From NCBI RefSeq assembly GCF_964340395.1, contig NC_135553.1, forward strand, positions 25,326,449 through 25,390,448: 64,000 nucleotides of DNA, read 5' to 3'. A model generated the notes under the pieces. That model was not told the origin of the DNA, did no database searches, and saw only the letters and a program-made list of their open reading frames with translations. Positions 14,504 to 29,100 of this stretch are shown here, piece by piece (position 1 is the stretch's first letter; each line of letters begins with the position of its first letter). This DNA is from Glandiceps talaboti (lineage: Eukaryota; Hemichordata; Enteropneusta; Spengelidae). A program made the position numbers and the translations under genes.

Positions 14504-17075
14504 GGTGAGTGTATGTGTGGGAAAGTGTCTGCTCTGTGTATGAATGAGTGTGGATAGTCAACCAAAACCCATCCCTGTCAACAGGTCGAGGATGAGAAGA
14601 AACAGAAGGAAGAACAAATCAAACAGATATCAGAGAGCCTTGCCAAGCAGGAGGAAGCCCATGCCAAACTTAGCAAAGAGAAGAAAGCCCTAGAAGAAGA
14701 ACACTCCGTAAGTTGTATTACAATTCATCCTTTCAGATGTATTTACTAAATAATAGTGTATGCTGTCTGTCAACAAGATGGAATACTAGAATGAACAGCT
14801 TCCAAAGTCACTTCTACAGATATAATGTTTAGACTGCAACCTCCAAAATATGCCTATTTTGACTAAATTTTTAGAAAGAAATTAGGTTTCTGATACTATA
14901 TTTATGTTTTACTAGGCAAAATTTGACTAAATATGACTTATTAAAAGTGTATCCTTTTGTCGATATACAAAAACAGATATTTTTTGTATAATTTGTTGTA
15001 GAAAAGACACCAAGTGTAAGTGTGGTCACATCCATTCAAATCTGTAGTGTTTGATTAACTGAAACAATCCAAATCAATAAAGCTCATTCACCAGAAAATT
15101 GAACTTTGGTTTGATTTTTCTACCAACAGAGAACACAGGATGCCCTACAAGCTGAAGAAGACAAAGTCAACCACTTGAACAAAGTCAAGGCCAAGTTGGA
15201 GAGCACCTTAGATGAGGTCAGTATTGAGTACAAAGTTCAAAGTTCAAATTAGCTGATATTTTGGAATGATATGGGGTGCAATATTTCAAGCATGAACAGA
15301 GACTACAATTTGATCAATTTATCTCTGTATGTAATAGCCCAGATATTACAGCTTCCTTCATTTTGTGTAATTCCAAAGATGTTATTTGTGATAAAAAAAA
15401 AATGTATGTATTCAACTCAGTTACATGTAATACATTTCATGTCAGCTGATGTACGGTACCTATATGTAGTGAAAACCACTCTGTCTTCAACTGTGACAAT
15501 ACTTTGTATCCATTTGGGTGCCACCTAGTCTAAAAAATTCAGTCGTTGGTCCATTTATGTAACCACTCACTATCACATGGGTTGGAGCATACTACATATG
15601 CGGAAACAACAGCTAATCTTTCAGGCTAGGTGCCACCTATTTGGTGTATAGATCATACATAGTGAATGACCAAGTTTTTGTACCATTCTCATGGTTTGAC
15701 CTGTTGCATCATTGCTGGCAAAATATATTTCAAAAACCAATCTATGAGTTGTGGAATATCTTTTTGTCATATTTTGGAGGGAAAAGCAGATGTGAAATTT
15801 TTGGATGCATCTTTGCTCACAAACAGACCACTTTATCTTATAGACTGAAGATATGTTGGAGCGTGAGAAGAAGGCACGTGCTGATCTTGAGAAGAACAAA
15901 CGCAAACTTGAAGGGGATTTGAAGATGTCCCAAGAAGCTCTAGAAGAAACAGAGATTGCTAAACGTGGTCTTGAAGATCTAGTCAAGAAGTAAGTAGTAT
16001 AAGATTACACTGAAGTTATAAATACTAGGAATACCTCATAAAAGAAACTACCTTTATGTAGCAAATTCTGTCCCCCTGGTACACTTAATCTCGCTTTGTA
16101 CCTGTTTTCATGTCTGTTATGTGAGAGCAATGCAGAAAACTATCTGTTAGTCCAAAACTTGTTGCTGATGCTGATGCTGATGCTGTTGACTGAAAAGGGA
16201 GAGAGCAATTGAACTTTGACACCCTCTCTATAAAGTATCACTAGAGGGCACTGTTTTTCCAAAGTTCTCCTTGAGTCTCTGGGCCAATCAGAAACATGCT
16301 TTATATTAAGGTTTTGATAAGCACACAGTGCCAGGAGTCAAATTGACTGTGTGTTACCCATGTGAGACAGGTTGTCAAACTGAATACAACTTTACATAGT
16401 TTGAATAAAAGTTCATTACGTCTACCAGATTTTGACCAATCAGAACACAAAGACTAAGCATTATTTGTCATCTCTTGTGGTTTACAGGAAGGATGGTGAA
16501 CTAAGTTCCTTAAACAGCCGCTTGGAAGATGAACAGAGCCTGGTGAGTCAATTACAGAAGAAGATCAAGGAATTACAGGTAAGTCTTCATTATTATGGAC
16601 AGAATTCTATATGACTTTCCACTGCCAAAATTGTGAACACAAAATTCCATTTTCTTTTGACTGTTTTTGGCATACCTCAACTTCTCTGAAGAAAAAAAGA
16701 AAGAATGTATTCAAATTATCCCATGGCATAAATTGATTTCAAATGTGGTACAAAATTGATCAAATTGAGAAACTTTACCATGAACATAATTCTACCTATG
16801 TCAGACATGTCACAAATATTTTCAAATTTACGGTGGCATGGAGAGATTATTTTACCACATGTGCCTTGGAGCAATGGGTGGAATTTGAGAGAAAACATGC
16901 ATAGTGATTTAAATAACATTTGAACTCAACTTAAGTTGCTCAAATTGTGAATGTTTTCATATTTGGAGATAGCAAATACATTGCATCAGACATATGCTCC
17001 GAAGTCTTGTACTTGATGTCAAATGTTGATTGGCTTAACAGCCTTAGATTGTGTATGTGTGTGTGTGTGTGTGTG

Positions 17076-17147
<72 letters not shown>

Positions 17148-20100
17148 CCTGTGTTACACGTGTGTGTTGGGGAAACAAGTTGAAAATCTGTGTTTAGTCT
17201 AGTTCAGATTGCATCATCTTTGAATCAACTTTGTCAGATATCTTGGTCAAATTGAAAAAAAAAGTGTAATTGTGGATGCCAGCTCTGCTATAAAAAAAAA
17301 TGTATCTGTCTGTATGGTATGTGAGTCTGTAAATCAGTACTGAGTGTGATGACATAGACGTGACTTTGGTAGAATGGAATTGTGATTCATGGCAAAGAAT
17401 TCATGAATGCAATTCATCCTACCATAGTGTGTAACAGGGCTATGCTAATCTTGGACAGACACAGGCTGTATAGTACTTACTCAGGTACCTGGTACTAGTA
17501 CCATCACTTTTGGTCAAGTTTGGTCATCTCTAAATTTGATTTGCACATGGAAATAGAATGAGCCACAATTGAAACAACAGATCATCAGGTGTTATTCTCC
17601 CACTTGATTGGCCAAGCACAATAAAATATGATGTCTGATAACCTGAGTTTAGTTCCGCCCACTTCCAAAATACACCATTTTCAAGTGATGCATATGGTAA
17701 AGTTGTTGAAAGGAGCTGTCAGTGAAGTATGTGGTGTTTTATGGAAGGTGACCTGCACCTCTAGAATAGAAGTCTGTGTAGATTACACCACCATAATGAT
17801 GACATGGCTACTGCTTGGTTCAGCCTTTAATGTTGTGATGGGGATGAGTGCTTTAGTGTGGAATGTGTTTATAAAAATCAAATCTTGCACAGCTGTTTTT
17901 CCTGTACTATTATCATCTCCAGAGACTACGTCATTCATTTTAAAGAGTCTATTTTTGCACTCTGCATCAGTTGATTCAGTCCCATGGCACAGCAGGACCA
18001 GTCTCTTAGACTCTTTGTCAGACGTGATGGAACTGAATACAAAATACATCAGATTTTTCATTCAATGTCTGCCAAAATTTAAGGAGTATTGTTTGACTGA
18101 TTGGAAATGATATCTAGAGTTCATATTACATTCCCAGACGAAATTTCCAAAATTCAATAACCATTTATGTATTGAATAACTGTCATAAGAGGTTATTACA
18201 AACCACACACATATTAGTCATCAACTTTAATGATGTCTTCAAATTTCTCAATCATGCTGTGCTGTCTAATCTGTACATTTTCAAAATTATCTTGACAAAA
18301 TTCTTGCTCTTAAAAAAACTTTTTTGCATATATCAAAGTTATTTTGATCTGGAATTCTAGAAAAAAAATCCTTGTGAAAAAGGAGATGTCAAAGTGTTAA
18401 ATGAAAATTATTTCAGTTTTTACCAATTTTATTATAGTTTCAACATTTTTCAAACTGACCAAGCAAGCAAACATGGCTGTCTGCTCCTCAAAAATTTACC
18501 ATGGCTTACCTGCTTGTTTGTGGGAATATAGAAGTGGGGGCAAAGTTCAGCAAACAAACTTTATATCAAGGGTAGTTGCAAAGGAATGAGAAGTATGTGA
18601 TTGGTTTTAAGTAAAGCAGACAGACAAAGACAAAAACCAACAACCAAAATAAGCATCAAGTTGTTAGGTCATAACAAGGCAGCAAATACCTGAGTGATGA
18701 GAAATAGTGTGCCCCAAAAATGCACACACATTAATGTGATTTGACATCCAAATGTGGATGATTCATTATACAAAATGTAACCTTTAGCATAGGTATGTGG
18801 CAAGGCTACCTAGGTGACTGATCTTTGTGACCCTGACAGGCATTAACATGTGAACTAGTGAGGTGAAGAATGCAGTTGCTATAGAAACCCACACTGATAA
18901 GTGATATTTACAATAGACTAGGGGCTTTTTATTGGCTCGTTGATGACAGTGTGGCAACAATTTATTTTCATTACTTGAAATACGATGCCTTCAATATTCA
19001 AAAAAGGGGATAAGATGTAGTGATAGGTTACTGTGATTGGCTATGCTGTGTTTACCTGCAGATCAAAATGACAGCTGGGACATGGTAATCTTTCGATCAT
19101 TAGGCGGTTCCACCTTTTGAGTTTATTATGAATTTAAATCTTAGATTACAACCATGTGTAGAAATATGCAATAGAACCCTCGTATAGCCTAGTGGGGAGG
19201 CTGGGTCAGCTGGATACATTTACTAGCAGTTTTGCATACATGGGCATGAATAAGTTATCATAGGAAATGACATACCGTTGGCAATATAAATCCCACTAAA
19301 CATAGAGTTTGGCTACCAGCGTGTGTCTGTGTTCTCGTCTGTCAGTCTATTTGTTACTCTGTCACTGACACGATGTCTGTTTCGGCGCAGATTCTCATTA
19401 ACGTGAGTATAGTCGTTCTTTTCTATGATTCCATCATTGAACTTTCTAGTCTTTTCCGATGTTGTTGCATATACCAACGCTGTGTCAGTTAGGGTGAAAA
19501 GATGTATGATGGCCGCCAGTGTTTTAACCATAATCTGAAAGACTTCCTGAAACTCCCAGATATGCTATACCAATGAATCGTTACTTTTTTTGTGCAGTCT
19601 TTAACAACTTGTTTTCATTTCCATTACAAAAACATTCTCGAGTAGGAGTTATTCTTATCACCTGCCCAGTGCCCTCAAACCTTAGCAGCTGTAGACAGTG
19701 TTACTACAGTTGTTGTGAGTTATGGAATGGTTTGGTAATCGCTTGTGTGAGTTATGGACTAGTAATAGATAGGGTGGAGATTTCTTCATGGGAGTATCCC
19801 CATAGACAACTTCAAACTGTTTACCCAGTTGTCTGCAGCTGTCTTCTGTCTCATTAAAAGTGTTTACCTAAAGACAAAACTATTTCCTTCAATTCTATTT
19901 TGAAATTCATTTTAGATGAGGCATCAGAAGAAATCTTTTTGCCTTTTTACCAAAAAATGTCAATCAAATCAATTGCTCAAAATTTATTCAAAGTTTTTCA
20001 GGCCTAGAACCACTAGTGCTGCAGTGTGAGAAAATAGTCCATCCTAGTCTATTTTGAAATTCATTTCAACTTGGACAGCAGTACAAATTTCAGAAGATTT

Positions 20101-23100
20101 CACTAAAAAATTTCAATCAAATGTTTAAAATTTATCCAAATCTTCCAGACAGTTTATATTGTGAAGAGATTATATTATTTTCTGTTGAGATTTGAAGTAG
20201 GCACAGCAGGCTGCCTACAGAGGATAGTTTTCTTGTTTATTCAAAGAGTTTACTCAGGATGGAAAAATCTTTACTATGCATACATTTATTTTATTGAATG
20301 TCATCATGTGGGTTGAAAGTATCACGGTTTCGATAGTTTGAAGCAGTTTTGGCATTTTTGAAATTCCACTGTTGCATAAAGTTGTCCTCTTCTAATGTAA
20401 TTGGGCAGAGAGAATGCAACCTGTGACCAATGGCATTGAAGATTACCGGAGGTAATTTCCTTGAACTCAAATGTCATGTCACTTGATAGGATGTTGAAGC
20501 TATCTATTTTTCTTGGGTTAATGAAAGTGCTTCCTGCTGTTATTGTTTCTGGTATTGTTATTTTAAAAAAGAAGAAGAAAAAATTATCAACCGTTGAAAG
20601 CTGTTTGTCAGATTTCTGAGTCTAGTGACCTCTTGGGAATTTTTTGTTCAGTGAGAGAAATGGCTGTGTCAGCTCATCCAATTAAATGGAGTGGAAAGAT
20701 ATGTTGCATGGCAACAATTTGTTGACTAGTTGCCATAGCAACATTGCCAGACATGAGTTGAATGATAAAGATCCTTACAAGTGTTTTAACATGGTCATCT
20801 TGTGACGTTAATTGTGAAACTATGCATGGATTATCGAGTACATGAACAACTTTGGTGAGAATATGGATGTTATTACAGCAATGTAGTCTAAATCTGACCT
20901 ATAGAAAGAGTCAGTAAATGTGAGATTTAATGAAGACACTGGACATTCCTTGACTTCATTTGGCAAGTCGATCTGTACACTCAGACATATGTGATGTTCT
21001 GAATGTGGACTATTCTGTGTCTGAGCATGGGATGGAATTTAAGTGAACTAATTTTAGTGCATGAAATCCCATCTCTTTGCACTGAGCATCAGGTCTTCTT
21101 GTGTTACATATTATCATATATGATGAGCTCGGTGAAAGTCCTGCTTGCCCTATTAGAGAAAGTGGAATTTCAGCTGAGCTATGCATGCCACTTCCATTTA
21201 TGGCAGCATTCCATGCCAGCCATCTGACCATGTGATACATCAGGGCTGCTTATCTCTATAGGTCTCTCATTGGCTGCAAGGCTACACTGTCATAGTTGAC
21301 CAGTACTTGTATGTCAAATGATTTGCATTCAGAGGCAGTAGTAAGTAACCGTGTTGGTAGCACACAGTTGGCATTCAGGCTCTTCAGGGCATGCCTACAG
21401 ATTGGGAGATTTTTGAAGATTCAGCTTGTCTCAGGGAATTACTTGTAAGCTGTTAACCGGTACAACTCTACTCAACTACTACTACCCCTGCTGCTCAGCC
21501 CTTGTCTGTTCCTGTTCTGTGTTAAAGGATTGCTATTGGGGATATCTGCCAAGATGTCGATGACTTCATTAGTAGAATACAGCTACAGTGCTAGTGGAAC
21601 GGGAATTCCATCAACATCCCATTCCCATACTGTATCAAAGAGTTCTTCCTATGAATCCAAAATGACCGAGAGGGGATCATTTCAAAACTTGAGCAAGAAG
21701 TCAAGGAAGATTCTCCGACAGAGTTATGAAATGGGTGACAGTGCTGTTGGTCTGAGACATCTATTTGAAGTAGGGAGCTTATTTTTATCAACTGCTTGTA
21801 CAACCATAATATTGTTGCTTTAAAGTATAAGGTTCATTGGAAGTCTGCTTCATTTCTCAGCTTTGTCTGTTATGTCTGTGCTCAAGATTGTAAACAGTTA
21901 AGTAGCAGCTTTGGCTCATTAGTGATAAGTGAAGTATTTGTATTGCTTCAATGGTCAAAGTAATCAATATAATTACATGGACTTTGCAATGTTTTGTTTA
22001 TGAGCAGTACTGCACTGCTAGTCAGATAGCAATGGCCCAGTACAGTGGTATCGTCAACAAGTCTTTACTGTAATGCACAGTACTGTATTGACAAAAGCTC
22101 CCCAGAGTGTTTCGCCACATTTATCAAAAGGTTCCTTTCTAAGGCAGTTATAAAGTTATGGATCGGAATGTAGTGTCGATTGTGTGAGCAGTAGTCATGT
22201 CATCCTTGGAACATATATTTTCATTGGGGTACCGTAAGCAAGTATTGTGCAGACAATACAACCATTGTTAACAATTATTTCCACCTGAGCCTGTCTTTTC
22301 ATGCGAGTGCTTCTGTTTATCGACAGGCCCGCATTGAAGAACTGGAAGAAGAATTAGAAGCAGAAAGACAGGCTCGTGCTAAGGTAAGTGCAAAATATTA
22401 ATAACTTCTGTAGAGTGATTTTGTCTCCTTTTATGGCAGAAGTTATCTGCAATGGCAGAATCACAATGTTGTGAGACAATGTTTAAGAAACATAGAATAC
22501 ATTCTTTAGTGTCAAATTACAATCTGTGCAATGTCTGTTCGTTAGTCAGGAGTTCATGTCCATCCATCCATATCCACCGTCGGTGTACATCGAGTGGAAA
22601 GGTCATAAAACGACAACAAAATACCGCAACATGTCATTATAGGTCTTTTAAAGACAGCATAAATTCCAGAGTGAGTTGACCTCTGTTGTACTCAGACATT
22701 TAAATGTGAGATTTACTGTTTGCTTCACTGCTATGTAAACTCTCAGCTGGATACAAGTAGACTGTGCTACACAGACATACATAAATTGTGTACGACACTC
22801 AGGAATTTTCCACAATTTTTCTTTTAATGAAAATTTTCATAGATAGCTAACCGGAAGAGATCATAACACTGACATAGCATTGGCTAGTGTCCCATCGTGT
22901 ATGCAAGTGATATATTCATTAGCGCTGTTGAAAATTTCATTTCTCACTTTTTTCGATCTTAATGAAGAATTTAGTGCACAGTAAAATCAAAGTGACCCTA
23001 GTATAGAATGCTCCATCCAGATCAGAATTGTGACAGTGATATTTATGTTACATACTTGACATAGTCCTAATGCATAGTCCTAAAGTAGACAGTCGGACAT

Positions 23101-26100
23101 TCTAGGTCAAGGAATCAGGACATAGTCTACACAGGGATAGATGAGGGGTGTGTGTGAACTCAACTGAGTTCTTAGTCTCCAGATATTAATATAACATTTT
23201 ATGAATGGAAGGTGTTAGCCTGTTAGGATTTATATTTACCCAAAGTACTTAGTGAAGACGCCTTTTGAATGAACGAGGAAAATGCTTTGTTGTTGTCACA
23301 TAAAATTTCAATAGCCTACTGTAGTGTCGGGGGACCTCACCTGAAGACTGACATCAAAACACCACAAATCACAACGACCCTAATATATAGCAACAGAAAA
23401 CACTTCACTTCTGTTTTAGTAGAGAAACTAAAACATATTAGATCTCCTTACAGAAAAAAAAATCATATGCACTTGTTTACTATGAAGTTAACACCCATCA
23501 ATCATAATTAGTCAGTGTTACATAGCCAAGACTCTGCTTTAACACATAGCCTAGCCTATCGATGTCCTGAAAGGAGACATCAACTAGGTGTCTGAAAGGT
23601 TATCAACCTTGAAGCGATAAACTATGCCAGTTTCATTCAGCTAAAATGTTTACTGTTGAGATAGCCAGACCACTTGTGAAAAACAAACAACTGTGTGAAG
23701 CAGTTTGTCATATGTCAATAACTTGCCAAGGTCCTCAACCCTTGAGGCTTTGGTATACATAACTCACACCAAATCAGAAAAGATATACACATCATCTGCT
23801 CCTGAATTCGCATGGAATTTCAGCAAGAAGTATTAGATATTTAGATTGATACGTCTGCTGTCACTTCTATTTATAGACAGTTATTTAGAGTTCCTAGGGA
23901 TGTTTTTGGATACCTGATATCATTTGATTGACCCCATAAATACTTCCAAGGTCAAACCAATTGATTAACTAGCAAGGATGATGCTAGACCTTGGGTGACT
24001 AGGTGAGACTTTGTAGCTCCCAGGTTTTTAAACAAAAAAAAAACCAGTTAAATATCTACTACCGTAAAAGGCTTGGAATGTGATAGAGGAATACATTTGT
24101 ATTTGTATTGCCTAGATTCTAGTAAGCAATGGTATGTCACTTGTTTTATGGGAGTGATTTAATACTATAGAAGAACCTTTCAAGAGTTGGAAATAGTTGA
24201 ATTAGATTAAATCATTTATCTCATTTAATGTGGGTCAGTTGAAAACTTGATGTCTGAGACAGACAGAGCTGACTTGTTAAGTATTACCCAAATTAGAATT
24301 TGTTTTAATCTTGATTAAAGAATAATGAGTTCATACACAAGGCAATGATTTATATTCATATATAGAATGCTAGGAATAAATATTTTGACCCAAACTGAAA
24401 CTCTTGCACATATGTAAACTTTTTTGAAAATGAAATTAGGCGCAAGTATTTTTAGTTTGAATTTTGATTAACATGTTATTGTTATTAGTCATGAATTTTA
24501 AGTTTGTGAACTTCTAAGTCAGCAAATCATTCTATCTTCTCTCTGTAAATACAGGTCGAAAAGCAGCGGGTAGAATTGTCTCGTGAGCTAGAGGACCTCA
24601 GCGACCGTCTTGAGGAACAAGGTGGTGCTACTGCTGCTCAGATCGAACTCAACAAGAAGAGAGAATCTGACCTTGCTAAAGTTAAACGTGAATTGGAAGA
24701 AGCCACACTACAACATGAAACTATTTCTGCCCAACTTCGTAAGAAACATCAAGATGCCGTGGCTGAACTCAGTGAGAGTCTTGATCTTCTACAGAGAGCC
24801 AAGGGCAAGTAAGTAGAAATCATGGGTTTTGTAACCATTTTGAAATACCTTCAAATCTGAATACGAATTTGAATCTGAATCTTGTTCACATGTCTTGTTT
24901 TACTTAAATGGTAAAAAAATCCCTCTGCAAATCATTCAATGAAAAGTTAACTTCAGGTGAAATTTTTAAAGAGATGTTTTTCCCAATTTCAACATTGTTG
25001 AATATAGAAAGAAATGTATTCAATTCATACATAAAAGACTAAATCATAGAATAAAGTGACATTTATCCATCCGATGGACCTCATGGCTTGCTTTTTTTGA
25101 CCAAACTATACTTTGTATCTGATTGGAGTTTTCTTTATTTACTTATTACAGGGTTGAAAAGGAAAAGAACTCATTGAAGGCTGAAGTCGATGACTTGTCA
25201 ACTAACATTGAAATGCTCCAGAAAGCCAAGGTAAAAATGGTCATCATTCTGTCTGTTTGTTTTAAACCTTTAAATGAAAATGACCAAAAAAAAAAGACCA
25301 GAATATACTGATACGTACTTTATAGGCAACTGTTTAAACCATTCCAAACTTTTACAAAATTGAATTTTCCATCATTACAAAATATAGACTCTTGTTGATG
25401 TTATTCTTATTGAGATTTGAGTCTGTTGTCATGGATACTTATGCTTAGTGACCAAACTTTGACTTTGATATGGAACGAATAGGCAGTTCAGCTAATGATA
25501 TTGCATGTACAATAATCACATTTAGTTAGTTAGAGAACTGAATTTATTGTGTTGTTTTTAAACTTTGTCTCACTTTTTGTCTTCAGATGCAATCAGATAA
25601 GACTAACCAACAAATCAACAACCAATTATCTGATGCCAACATGAGAATCGATGAAAATGTCCGCATCATCAACGAATTGAACTCTCAGAAATCTCGCCTT
25701 TCACAAGAGAATGCTGACCTTATGCGCCAACTGGAGGAAAGCGAAAGCCAAGCTGGTCAACTCAGCAAACAGAGAGCACAACTCAATGCCCAACTAGAGG
25801 AAGCCAAACGTGCCCTGGAAGATGAAGCCAGATCCAAAGCCAGTGTACAAGGACAACTGAGACAAGCCCTAGCTGATAATGATGCACTCCGTGAACAACT
25901 AGAAGATGAAGCGGATTCAAAGAGCGATATGCAGAGACAACTCTCCAAGATGAACTCAGAACTCCAGGCAATGAGAGCTAAGTTTGATGGTGAAGCCGTT
26001 CAACGTGCTGAGGAACTGGAAGAACACAAGTAAGTGAACATATAAAGCTCCTGTAGAATTCATCAACATTTTGAAGATTTTTGTCACACTTTGAACTCAA

Positions 26101-29100
26101 AAAATATAATTGAAGTTAAACAAACTATTTTATTTGAATCAACAGGAAGAAGTTGATTCTCAAAGTACAGCAGATTGAAGAAGAACTTGACACATTCAAG
26201 AGTAAGTGCAGCAGTCTTGAAAAAACCAAACATCGTCTGACTGGAGAACTTGAAGATTTACAGATTGACGTTGACAGGGTAAGCTTTTACAAATTATTGT
26301 TTCATTCAAAACATATAAACTTTTAGTATTGTAACACTTCCCTTATAAATATTCTGTCATCTACTTTGATACAAACTGTACTTCCAAAACAACGCCCTCT
26401 AGTGGCAAAGTATTGATTGGAATATTGACTTCACAGGAAAGGGACTTTACTATGTATTCGTACAAAATCAAGAGCATGAATATAGAAACACCATGACCTA
26501 AACCTTCACCATACCCAGATAAAAACACATCTCACCATTGCGTATAATATATTTGTATTACAGGCAAACAGCTATTCTTCATCCCTGGAAAAGAAACAGA
26601 AGAACTTTGACAAACAGATCATGGAATGGAAGATGAAGTGTGATGAACTTTCTGCCGAACTTGATGCCTCTCAGAGGGAAGCCCGTGGATTCTCAGCTGA
26701 AGTCTTCAAACTGAAGAGTCAATATGAAGATACCATGGAAACTATTGAAATCATGCGCAGAGACAACAAGAACCTCAATGGTAAGTGGCAAACATTGAAA
26801 TGATTTGTAACAGATTTCTATGCTCACAGCAGTAAACTTAGTCAAAGACAACAGGAACTTGATTACTAAGCTGACAGCAAACTTGAATTATTTCCAACCT
26901 TCTGTAAATTTTAGATGAAATTTCTGACCTGACCGACCAACTTGGTGAGGGTGGAAAGAACGTCCATGAACTTGAGAAAGCTAGAAGAAAGTTGGAGATG
27001 GAGAAGGAAGAACTACAAGCTGCCCTGGAAGAGTGTGAAGGTCAACTGGAACAAGAAGAAAGCAAATACTTGCGTATCCAACTTGAACTCACACAAGTCC
27101 GCCAAGAAGTTGACCGCCGTCTGCAAGAAAAAGAGGAAGATTTTGAGGCCACTCGGTGGGCTTTCTACATAGTTATAAGTTCTTATAAGTTTCCGGCATG
27201 GAAATACGCAGTCCTGGCAGATCCTGATGGACATTTAAAAACAAAATCTGATCATATTCCTATGCTTTGCCGCTATTACTTTTCCTCTGAAAATATCTAT
27301 CACCATTCTCAATCTATCTGTCCATCTGTACACACATCAATCATTTTTTCAGTTCACTCTTCAAAAAATATCACCATCCTTTCAAACTGTCCTCTCTACC
27401 ACAAATTTCTATCTCAGTATCTGCCACTGCATTTCTTAACATGCATGCTACATAATTCCACCATTATGTGTTTTTTTGACCTCTGAGTGAAAGTTGAACT
27501 AACCAGTCATGGGACCATTGTAACCATACTATAGTTAGTAGCTGTTCTGTCTCATTTTAAAAAAATTGACAAATCGGGTTGAACCTAAAGATTTGCAAAG
27601 TTGCTAAAGTAGCAAGAATTTGAGAACACCACTGGATGACTGCATACTAGTGATGAAGGCAGTGTGTTCTCAGTACAGTGGCTTTATGAGAAGGAGTAAG
27701 ACAAATGTATGCAAAGACAGATATTAAGTAACTGGTTAATTTTAGTATGGTGTCTTGGTCCAGTGTCTGGAACAGTTTAGACAGGCATGCATAACTTCAA
27801 GTACCCATAATCTGACAGTCATAAGTATTTTATACTTGTGTGTAATTTTATATTTGTGTGGTTTTGTGTGTGTGTGTGTACTTGTACTTGATAGTAACAA
27901 CATATCCACCAAGAGTGACGTAAAGTTTAGTATCCAAACTATAAATAATCCTGAAGTCCTCATACGTAAAACATTGCAGTAAATTTCAAAGTAAATAAGA
28001 ATTCAAATTTCGATAAAGAACTTGCTGAAGTTTAATTCCTACATACAGTTTGACAATTTATTTGAACTATATAGCATTATCACCATTAGCTGTACAGTTT
28101 GCTAACTTCTGAACATGAAATTTCTCCTACTTCAGAGAATAATAAGATGGCCATAAGTTAAGATTCTACCCATCTTCTGAATAGTTTGTCTCTCCAGAAT
28201 TGTCCCAAGTGTGTCTGGATGACTGATATGATGTTTTGCACGATCAAAATGAAACTGGAAAAACTATGGGATGATGTGGACATCGTAATCTTTACCCTAT
28301 ACTTGTCCGTGATAACCAGTCTAGCTGTGGACCTTCACACGTTCATTTACCTATAGCATCTCCTTTCCTTTCTGATTGTGCAAAAGATCAATAACTTCAT
28401 CATATACATGCCATCTCTATTCCTTCGCTTCTCTTATCTTGTCGCCATGAGATTGAAACGTCTCAGACTAAATCTGGCATGACTGCATCATTTTCATCGT
28501 GCCTATAAGAAGTGTAACTAAGTAGAGTGTTCATCTAGCGTCCCTTAATCTTTATGTTTAAAAAAAAAAGCCAGTGCGGTTTGTACTTATAGCGACCCCC
28601 CACCCCTCCCCCTGACTCTCTACTCTCCCCTTAGACCTCGGTTTGTATATGTAGAAATCCTAACTTGACCCTTTTCCCTCAAAATGTGGTTTGTATTGGT
28701 ATCAACCTGTAATATTTCCCTCTGTCACCTTTTAGTTGTAGTTTCTGCAAATGTTATATAACCTAACACTAACTCTACCACATCTATAGTTAAAATCACC
28801 AGCTATGATTGAAATCCCACATTTGACATAAGCTGTCATTGTCACAGTTGTTAATAAACTTGTCAGCCATTCCACATACTATATCAGATTCATAATATGA
28901 CTTTCTTTGTCATTTGATGTGTTTGCATCAAAACGGGGAAAAAAATTATGAGAAAGTATGTAAATTTTTAAAATCCAAGTATTTACAATATATTGAAAGA
29001 TGTCAATCTATTTATGTGGTAAAGTTTGCAGAAATTTTGATCTGATATAGATGTGTACCAAACCTTGTAATTACCTATTAATATCAAACTTTGTAATATT

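Noticed and set aside
14263-14565. Several Cys/Val- and Thr/His-rich open frames on both strands
   Set aside because: They are translations of the (GT)n microsatellite.
25757-25971. Ser/Leu-rich minus-strand open frames
   Set aside because: Shadows of the rod exon 25587-26029 on the opposite strand.
27156-27486. Extension of the myosin rod frame past 27155 as a possible alternative end
   Set aside because: The sequence after 27155 loses heptad character at once, and the exon at 29451 restores the conserved [13 protein letters not shown]-type continuation through a split CGC codon.
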